Shown here: positions 1 to 4,442 of the stretch, in pieces
How the letters are laid out: the number at the start of each line of letters is the position of its first letter
Numbering within the stretch: the stretch's first letter is position 1
NCBI GenBank assembly: GCA_946539945.1
Contig: CAMNHX010000061.1
Coordinates: 1 to 7,866 of the forward strand
DNA from: an uncultured Desulfobulbus sp.
GTDB lineage: Bacteria > Desulfobacterota > Desulfobulbia > Desulfobulbales > Desulfobulbaceae
Reading direction: 5' to 3'
Length of the DNA: 7,866 nt
Translations under genes and position numbers: made by a program
Notes under the pieces: model-generated
Databases searched by the model: none
Told to the model about the DNA's origin: nothing
The model's input: only the letters and a program-made list of their open reading frames with translations

Positions 1-168
1 CCCGCGCTCATCATCACCCATGACCCGGATGATGTGGATGTTTTTTCTGGCGGCCTGATTCTCTATCACAAGGGCCAGGCTCAAGTTGTGCCGGACTATA
101 CGGCTCTCCGGGCCAATTTTCCGAGTGCCGGATCCTGTCTGCGCCATGTACAGGCCCGGACAGCCTGA
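1..168 (+). CDS. ABC transporter ATP-binding protein, C-terminal end (partial)
   Basis: The first reading frame is open from base 1 to a TGA at 166-168 and gives 55 residues. It begins with a hydrophobic strand followed by ITHDPDDV, which is the H-loop (switch histidine) of ABC ATPases, then a strand like those where family members carry the last beta hairpin (GGLILYHKG). Only about 48 residues follow the histidine. The protein therefore has no C-terminal TOBE/Mop domain such as E. coli ModC carries, and is a short-type ATPase. The Walker A, signature and Walker B motifs lie upstream of the window. The acidic residue often following the H-loop is Asp here (DPDDV, where many have DPDEA). Because a molybdopterin-binding protein and a molybdenum enzyme follow, a molybdate or tungstate importer is a reasonable guess, but nothing in these 55 residues shows the substrate. 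The next gene appears to have its own promoter. Confidence 0.75.
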   Translation, partial: PALIITHDPDDVDVFSGGLILYHKGQAQVVPDYTALRANFPSAGSCLRHVQARTA

Positions 169-214
169 CAGTTGTATGGCCGCCGAAGTCCAGTTAGAAC
201 AATTGTTTCCTGCC

Positions 215-243
215 GCAAGCGCCGTTGTGTTTGCCTCTTTTTT
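215..243 (+). terminator. Weak intrinsic terminator candidate after the ABC ATPase
   Basis: GCAAGC at 215-220 can pair with GTTTGC at 229-234 (six pairs, one of them G-U) around an 8-base loop. CCTC and a run of six T (238-243) follow. It lies about 47 bases after the ATPase stop codon, where a terminator is expected. The stem is short and only half GC, so this is a tentative call. Confidence 0.35.
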
Positions 244-370
244 CCTTCCATTGATGACACCGGGCGGCGGCGGAGAGTTTTTGGGTGTTTTTTCGGGCAT
301 CGACGCCCCATTCCACCCAATCGGCACAGCGCGAAAGCAGCCTTTTCCAATCCCGGTTCGTACCCGCAAA

Positions 371-399
371 CGAAAAGCAGCGAAAAAACACGAAACACG
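371..399 (+). promoter_or_regulatory. Helically phased A-tracts upstream of the -35 (UP-element-like)
   Basis: CGAAA begins at 371, 381 and 391, exactly 10 bases apart, with A-runs of 4, 6 and 3. The block ends directly before the -35 hexamer at 400, so relative to the predicted start it covers roughly -64 to -36. This is where the RNA polymerase alpha subunit contacts UP elements and where phased A-tracts bend DNA toward polymerase. A tandem operator for a regulator is the alternative reading. In otherwise GC-rich DNA the A-rich block stands out. Confidence 0.45.
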
Positions 400-428
400 T
401 TGTCTGAAATGGCACGAATTGCTATTAT
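400..428 (+). promoter_or_regulatory. Sigma70-type promoter for the MoeA-like gene
   Basis: TTGTCT at 400-405 (4 of 6 to TTGACA) is followed by a spacer of exactly 17 bases and TATTAT at 423-428 (5 of 6 to TATAAT). Transcription would start near 434-436 and give a leader of about 66 bases before the ATG at 502. It is the best promoter match I found by eye in the window. It probably drives the MoeA-like gene and, by read-through across a 63-base gap, mop. Confidence 0.6.
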
Positions 429-484
429 GGAAGACAATTTCTTGCGTTTCCTGCTTCCAGGGGGCCAACAGAATCCTCTTCTTC

Positions 485-497
485 TCCTCAACGAGGA
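485..497 (+). promoter_or_regulatory. Small hairpin covering the Shine-Dalgarno of the MoeA-like gene
   Basis: TCCTC (485-489) is an exact complement of GAGGA (493-497), with AAC as loop. GAGGA contains the ribosome binding site for the ATG at 502. A five-pair stem with a three-base loop is weak, and the pyrimidine-rich tract before it (about 474-489) could also pair with the site in other registers. It may simply be sequence bias; a translation-tuning role is inference. Confidence 0.3.
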
Positions 498-501
498 CAC
501 C

Positions 502-1542
502 ATGTCCAAGCCGCTCATGAAAACGATTTCCGTCCACGAGGCTGTCGGCACGATTCTCTGTCACGACATCACGCGCATCGTGCCCGGGGAAGAAAAAGGT
601 CCGGTGTTCCGCAAGGGACATGTAGTTCGGGAAGAGGATATCGATACCCTGCTCAAGGTAGGCAAGGAACATCTTTACGTCTTTGAGCCGAACCAGGGGC
701 TGGTGCATGAAAACGAGGCTGCTGAACGCATCGTGGCTGTCGCGGCTGGGCGGAATCTGGAAAAAACCGCGCCCAAGGAGGGCCGCATTGATCTGAAAGC
801 CGCCTGCGACGGCCTGCTCCGGGTGGATGTAGCCACACTCACTGCAGTCAACAGTCTGGGCGAAATCACCTTTGCCACCATTCACGGTTTGCAGTTTGTG
901 AAAAAGGGCCGTTCCGTGGCCGGAACCCGGGTTGTTCCCCTGGTCATCGAAGACGAAAAGCTGCAACAGATGGAAGCCCTGGTCAAAGCGCCCCTTATTG
1001 AGGTTCTGCCGCTCAAGGCGGCAAAGGTGGGCGTGGTCACCACGGGCAGCGAGGTCTATGAGGGACGCATTCAGGACGGCTTTGGTCCGGTCCTGCGCAA
1101 AAAGTTCGCAGAACTGGGCTGCACAGTCCTGGGTCAGACCATCACGAATGATACTGAAGCCATGACTGCGGAAGCCATTCAGGACTTTCTGAAGCAGGGC
1201 GCAGACATGGTGACAGTCACAGGCGGCATGTCTGTTGACCCGGACGATCGCACACCCAGCGCTATCCGGGCTGCTGGCGCGGAGATCGTCAGCTACGGTG
1301 CGCCGGTCTATCCAGGTGCGATGTTTCTTTTATCCTACGCACAGGGCGCAGCAGGCCGCGTGCCGGTTCTGGGGCTGCCCGGTTGCGTGATGTATCACAA
1401 GGCCAGCATCTTTGACGTGATCGTGCCCCGTCTTCTGGCAGGGCTGGAGGTCACGGCGCAAGACATTGTCGCCTTGGGGCACGGCGGTTTCTGCTCCCAG
1501 TGCACTGAATGTCAGTATCCCGTTTGCCCCTTCTGCAAGTAG
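502..1542 (+). CDS. MoeA/MogA-like molybdopterin-binding protein with Cys-rich C-terminus
   Basis: A 346-residue cytoplasmic protein. The start at 502 is chosen because GAGG (493-496) sits 5 bases before it and a promoter lies upstream; an in-frame ATG at 517 begins the conserved MKTISVHEAVG segment but has no ribosome site. Residues about 7-165 form the N-terminal part typical of this MoeA-like family (CHDITRIVPGE, FRKGHVVREEDI). Residues about 174-315 are a MoCF_biosynth domain, with TTGSEV at 180-185, TGGMSVDPDD at 240-249 and LPGCVMYH at 292-299 in place of the LPGNP of classical MoeA. The protein is shorter than E. coli MoeA (about 410 residues). It ends in a cysteine cluster, C331, C334, C337, C342 and C345, which could bind metal. 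Family members often sit next to molybdenum hydroxylase genes, as here before mop, so a role in cofactor maturation or insertion for Mop is likely but inferred. A housekeeping MoeA is less likely given the altered motifs. Confidence 0.85.
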   Translation: MSKPLMKTISVHEAVGTILCHDITRIVPGEEKGPVFRKGHVVREEDIDTLLKVGKEHLYVFEPNQGLVHENEAAERIVAVAAGRNLEKTAPKEGRIDLKAACDGLLRVDVATLTAVNSLGEITFATIHGLQFVKKGRSVAGTRVVPLVIEDEKLQQMEALVKAPLIEVLPLKAAKVGVVTTGSEVYEGRIQDGFGPVLRKKFAELGCTVLGQTITNDTEAMTAEAIQDFLKQGADMVTVTGGMSVDPDDRTPSAIRAAGAEIVSYGAPVYPGAMFLLSYAQGAAGRVPVLGLPGCVMYHKASIFDVIVPRLLAGLEVTAQDIVALGHGGFCSQCTECQYPVCPFCK

Positions 1543-1549
1543 GAGCAAG

Positions 1550-1575
1550 GCCATACCGCGGAGGTCCGCGTTGGC
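1550..1575 (+). promoter_or_regulatory. Intergenic hairpin between the MoeA-like gene and mop
   Basis: CGCGG (1557-1561) pairs perfectly with CCGCG (1566-1570) around AGGT. After a small internal loop, GCCA (1550-1553) pairs with TGGC (1572-1575). No T-tract follows, only an alternating AT stretch (1576-1584), so it is not a standard terminator. It could be an mRNA 5'-end stabiliser or processing site that raises mop expression, or an operator-like dyad. The AT stretch contains TATATT (1579-1584), a fair -10, but I found no -35 at the right distance. Confidence 0.45.
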
Positions 1576-1605
1576 ATATATATTCCCATTTCCAAGGAGG
1601 TTTGT

Positions 1606-4329
1606 ATGGAAACTAGAAATCTGGTAGTCAACGGCGTTGCCCAGCGTGTTCTGGTCGATCTGAACGACACTCTGGTGGATGTGCTGCGCGACCAGCTGCA
1701 CATCACCAGCGTCAAGATCGGCTGCGGCAAGGGCCAGTGCGGTGCCTGCTCTGTCCTGGTGAACGGCAAGCCGACCCGGTCCTGCATCGTCAAGATGAAC
1801 CGCGTCAACGACAACGCTGCCATTACCACACTTGAAGGCATCGGCACAGCAGCCAACATGCACCCCTTGCAGCACGCCTGGATCTTCCACGGCGCAGCGC
1901 AGTGCGGTTTCTGCACGCCGGGCTTCATCGTTTCCGCCTACGCCCTGTTGCAGGAAAACAAGAAGCCCAGCCGCGAAGAGGTCCGCGCCTGGTTCCAGAA
2001 GAACCACAACGTCTGCCGCTGCACCGGCTACAAGCCCCTGGTAGATGCTGTTATGGACGCTGCCGCCATCATGCGCGGCGAAAAGACCATTGACGACGTG
2101 ACCTGGAAGATGCCTGCTGACGGTCGCATCTGGAACAGCACCATGCCGCGTCCGAGTGGCGTTGCCAAGGTGACAGGCTCCTGGGAGTTCGGCAACGACA
2201 CCGCCCTGAAGATGCCGCCGGATACCCTGCATCTGGCCCTGGCCCAAGCCAAGGTTTCCCATGCCAACATCAAGGGCATCGACACCTCCGAAGCCGAGAA
2301 AATGCCGGGCGTGTATCGTGTTCTGACCCATAAGGATGTGAAGGGCAAGAACCGCATCACCGGTCTGATTACCTTCCCGACCAACAAGGGCGACGGCTGG
2401 GAACGCCCCATCCTGAACGACAAGAAGATCTTCCAGTACGGCGACGCTCTGGCCATTGTCTGCGCCGACACCGAGAAGCACGCTCGCGCTGCGGCAGAGA
2501 AGGTAAAGTTTGATCTGGAACTTCTGCCCGAATACCTGGACGCCCAGGCAGCCATGGCCCCGGATGCGATTGAAATCCATCCCGGCACCCCGAACATCTA
2601 CTATGAGATTGATGAGGAGAAAGGCGCAGACACCAAGCCCTTCTTCGCTGATCCCAACAACGTCGTGGTTGAGGGCGATTACTACACCCAGCGTCAGCCC
2701 CACCTGCCGATTGAGCCTGATGTCGGCTTCGGCTATATCAACGAGCAGGGTCAGGTGGTCATCCACTCCAAGTCTGTTGGTATCCATCTGCACGCCCTGA
2801 TGATCGCTCCGGGTCTGGGTCTGGAATTCCCCAAAGACCTGGTCTTGGTGCAGAACCCCACTGGCGGCACCTTTGGCTACAAGTTCAGCCCCACCATGGA
2901 AGCGCTCTTGGGCGTGGCAATCATGGCTACCGGTAAGCCCTGCCACCTGAACTATAACTATGAGCAGCAGCAGAACTACACCGGCAAGCGCTCGCCCTTC
3001 TGGACCACCGTGCGCATGGCTGCCAACAAGGAAGGCAAGATCCTGGCCATGGAAACCGACTGGTCCTGCGATCACGGCCCCTATTCCGAGTTCGGCGACC
3101 TCTTGACCCTGCGCGGCTCCCAGTATATTGGCGCTGGCTACGGCATCGCCAACATTCGCGGCAAGGGTCGCACGGTTGCCACCAACCATTGCTGGGGCGC
3201 GGCTTTCCGAGGCTACGGTGCGCCGGAATCCGAGTTCCCGTCAGAAGTGCTGATTGACGAGCTGGCTGAAAAGCTGGGCATGGATCCCTTTGATCTGCGC
3301 GAGAAGAACTGCTATCGCCCCGGCGACACCACCCCGACCGGTCAGGAGCCTGAAGTTTTTACCCTGCCCGAGATGTTCGCCAAGATGCGGCCCTTCTACG
3401 AGGAGTCCAAGAAGAAGGTCAAGGCCAACTCCACCGCTGAAATCAAGCGTGGTGTGGGCATTGCCCTGGGCATCTATGGCGCTGGTCTGGACGGCCCGGA
3501 CAGCTCCGAGGCTTGGGCTGAACTGAACCCGGACGGCACAGTCACCATCGGCAACTCCTGGGAAGACCACGGTCAGGGCGCTGATTCCGGCACCCTGGGC
3601 ACGGCTCACGAGGCCCTGCGCCCGCTGGGTCTGACCCCGGATCAGATTCATCTGGTGATGAACGACACCAGCAAGACCCCGAATTCCGGTCCTGCCGGTG
3701 GTTCCCGGTCCCAGGTGCTCACCGGCAACGCGACCCGCGTGGCCTGCGAGATGCTGGTTGAAGGCATGAAAAAACCGGGGGGCGGGTTCTTCACCTATGA
3801 CGAGCTGAAGGCCGCTGGCAAGCCGGTTCACTTTGACGGCAAGTGGACGCAGCCTGCCACGAACTGCGACGAAAAGAGCCAGGGTGCTCCTTTTGCCAAC
3901 TATATGTACGGTCTCTTCCTCTCCGAGGTTGCGGTTGAAGTTGCCACAGGCAAGAGCACGGTGGAGAAACTGGTCTGCGTGTGCGACATCGGCGTACTGT
4001 GCAACAAGCTGGTTGTTGACGGCCAGATCTACGGTGGTATGGCCCAGGGCGTTGGTCTGGCCCTGACCGAGGATTACGAGGACCTGAAGAAGCACGCCTC
4101 CATCGGTGGCGCTGGTATTCCGACCATCCAGCAGATCCCGGACGATATGGAGATCGTCTATGTGCAGACCCCGCGTCCGACTGGTCCCTTCGGCGCTTCT
4201 GGCGTGGGCGAAATGCCTCTGACCGCGCCTCATGCAGCCATCATCAACGCCATTTACAATGCCTGCGGCGCCCGGGTGAAACACCTGCCCGCACGGCCTG
4301 AAAAGGTGTTGGCAGCCATGCCCAAATAA
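1606..4329 (+). CDS. mop: Molybdenum aldehyde oxidoreductase (Mop), xanthine oxidase family
   Basis: A 907-residue cytoplasmic enzyme oxidising aldehydes to carboxylic acids with water as oxygen source. The start is firm: AAGGAGG (1594-1600) lies 5 bases before the ATG. Residues 1-80 are a plant-type [2Fe-2S] domain with C40, C45, C48 and C60. Residues about 84-160 are the four-helix [2Fe-2S] domain with C100, C103, C137 and C139. There is no FAD domain, as in D. gigas Mop, and the linker leads directly into the molybdenum domains (about 175-907). Visible site elements are GGTFGYKF (420-427), AFRGYG (533-538), HGQGAD (655-660), GPAGGSR (695-701), Q807 in DGQIYGG, and the catalytic base E869 in GVGEMPL. 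All these agree with my memory of the D. gigas enzyme, including length and numbering at both ends. The cofactor there is molybdopterin cytosine dinucleotide, and flavodoxin is a proposed acceptor. With no flavin domain, electrons must leave to a partner protein, possibly the large Fe-S protein encoded next. Confidence 0.97.
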   Translation: METRNLVVNGVAQRVLVDLNDTLVDVLRDQLHITSVKIGCGKGQCGACSVLVNGKPTRSCIVKMNRVNDNAAITTLEGIGTAANMHPLQHAWIFHGAAQCGFCTPGFIVSAYALLQENKKPSREEVRAWFQKNHNVCRCTGYKPLVDAVMDAAAIMRGEKTIDDVTWKMPADGRIWNSTMPRPSGVAKVTGSWEFGNDTALKMPPDTLHLALAQAKVSHANIKGIDTSEAEKMPGVYRVLTHKDVKGKNRITGLITFPTNKGDGWERPILNDKKIFQYGDALAIVCADTEKHARAAAEKVKFDLELLPEYLDAQAAMAPDAIEIHPGTPNIYYEIDEEKGADTKPFFADPNNVVVEGDYYTQRQPHLPIEPDVGFGYINEQGQVVIHSKSVGIHLHALMIAPGLGLEFPKDLVLVQNPTGGTFGYKFSPTMEALLGVAIMATGKPCHLNYNYEQQQNYTGKRSPFWTTVRMAANKEGKILAMETDWSCDHGPYSEFGDLLTLRGSQYIGAGYGIANIRGKGRTVATNHCWGAAFRGYGAPESEFPSEVLIDELAEKLGMDPFDLREKNCYRPGDTTPTGQEPEVFTLPEMFAKMRPFYEESKKKVKANSTAEIKRGVGIALGIYGAGLDGPDSSEAWAELNPDGTVTIGNSWEDHGQGADSGTLGTAHEALRPLGLTPDQIHLVMNDTSKTPNSGPAGGSRSQVLTGNATRVACEMLVEGMKKPGGGFFTYDELKAAGKPVHFDGKWTQPATNCDEKSQGAPFANYMYGLFLSEVAVEVATGKSTVEKLVCVCDIGVLCNKLVVDGQIYGGMAQGVGLALTEDYEDLKKHASIGGAGIPTIQQIPDDMEIVYVQTPRPTGPFGASGVGEMPLTAPHAAIINAIYNACGARVKHLPARPEKVLAAMPK

Positions 4330-4349
4330 GGGGATTGCCGTTTGACCAC

Positions 4350-4375
4350 AACGGGAAGCCGCAAGGCTTCCCGTT
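4350..4375 (+). promoter_or_regulatory. Perfect 11-bp hairpin with GCAA tetraloop after mop
   Basis: The 11 bases at 4350-4360 are exactly complementary to 4365-4375, with GCAA (a stable GNRA tetraloop) at 4361-4364. It starts 21 bases after the mop stop codon. CCGCA follows rather than a T-run, so it should not terminate well on its own. A stable 3' hairpin here would protect the mop message from 3' exonucleases. It may also act together with the terminator-like hairpin just downstream. Confidence 0.75.
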
Positions 4376-4385
4376 CCGCATGACC

Positions 4386-4432
4386 GGGCGGCCCGGCGCA
4401 TTTGTCCGCGCACGGCGTCGCCCTTCTTTTTT
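4386..4432 (+). terminator. Intrinsic terminator or attenuator between mop and the Fe-S protein gene
   Basis: A GC-rich stem can form: 4386-4390 with 4419-4423, 4391-4393 with 4414-4416, 4395 with 4413, and 4396-4399 with 4408-4411. That is 13 pairs with small bulges and an 8-base loop, followed directly by TTCTTTTTT (4424-4432). This is the form of an intrinsic terminator. It ends only 10 bases before the next start codon, so the next gene is probably reached by partial read-through. A simpler competing stem, CCGGG (4384-4388) with CCCGG (4392-4396), is also possible. Pairings are common in such GC-rich DNA, but the T-tract at the right place supports the call. Confidence 0.55.
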
Positions 4433-4441
4433 GGAGACGCC
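4414..4441 (+). promoter_or_regulatory. Alternative hairpin covering the ribosome binding site
   Basis: GGCGTC (4414-4419) is exactly complementary to GACGCC (4436-4441), with a 16-base loop holding the T-tract and most of the Shine-Dalgarno GGAG (4433-4436). It uses bases that the terminator stem also needs (4414-4416 and 4419), so the two folds exclude each other. When formed, it would tie down the end of the ribosome site and the spacer before the ATG at 4443. A regulatory role is inferred from geometry only. Confidence 0.35.
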
Positions 4442-4442
4442 C

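Larger units (their letters stand above)
169..501. other. Non-coding region between the ABC ATPase and the MoeA-like gene
   Basis: About 330 bases without a convincing gene. The reading frame of the downstream gene stays open back to about 172, but the stretch it would add is unlike the protein family, is interrupted by A- and T-runs, and has a strong promoter inside it, so I treat it as untranslated. In order it holds a weak terminator candidate (215-243), a second T-run (286-291) with no good hairpin before it, phased A-tracts (371-395), a sigma70-type promoter (400-428), and a leader of about 66 bases ending in a pyrimidine-rich tract and the ribosome binding site. No tRNA or recognisable riboswitch was seen. 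Confidence 0.7.

Noticed and set aside
284..313. T-run followed by the GGGC-ATCGAC-GCCC hairpin as a terminator
   Set aside because: The T-run precedes the stem on the + strand, so it is the wrong way round, and on the - strand no T-run follows the stem.
410..423. Possible sigma54 promoter (TGGCACG followed by TTGCT)
   Set aside because: Both halves look right, but the GG-to-GC spacing is two bases too short, and sigma54 spacing is strict. The bases fall in the spacer of a good sigma70 promoter.
172..501. Upstream extension of the MoeA-like frame by 110 codons
   Set aside because: The added residues are unlike the family, a promoter lies within the stretch, and a good ribosome site precedes the ATG at 502.
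1576..1584. Second promoter directly before mop based on TATATT
   Set aside because: No acceptable -35 hexamer is found 16-18 bases upstream; kept only as a possibility within the hairpin finding.
1330..3189. Long antisense open frame (619 codons) opposite the MoeA-like gene end and mop
   Set aside because: It overlaps two well-supported conserved genes, has a low-complexity G/A/V/H-rich translation, and is the expected by-product of codon bias in GC-rich DNA.
3241..4413. Long antisense open frame (390 codons) opposite the mop C-terminal half
   Set aside because: Same reasoning: its translation resembles no family I know, and the sense strand encodes the Mop active-site domain.
4335..4442. 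Upstream extension of the Fe-S protein frame by 36 codons
   Set aside because: It would translate through two hairpins and a T-tract; the ATG at 4443 has its own GGAG at the right distance.
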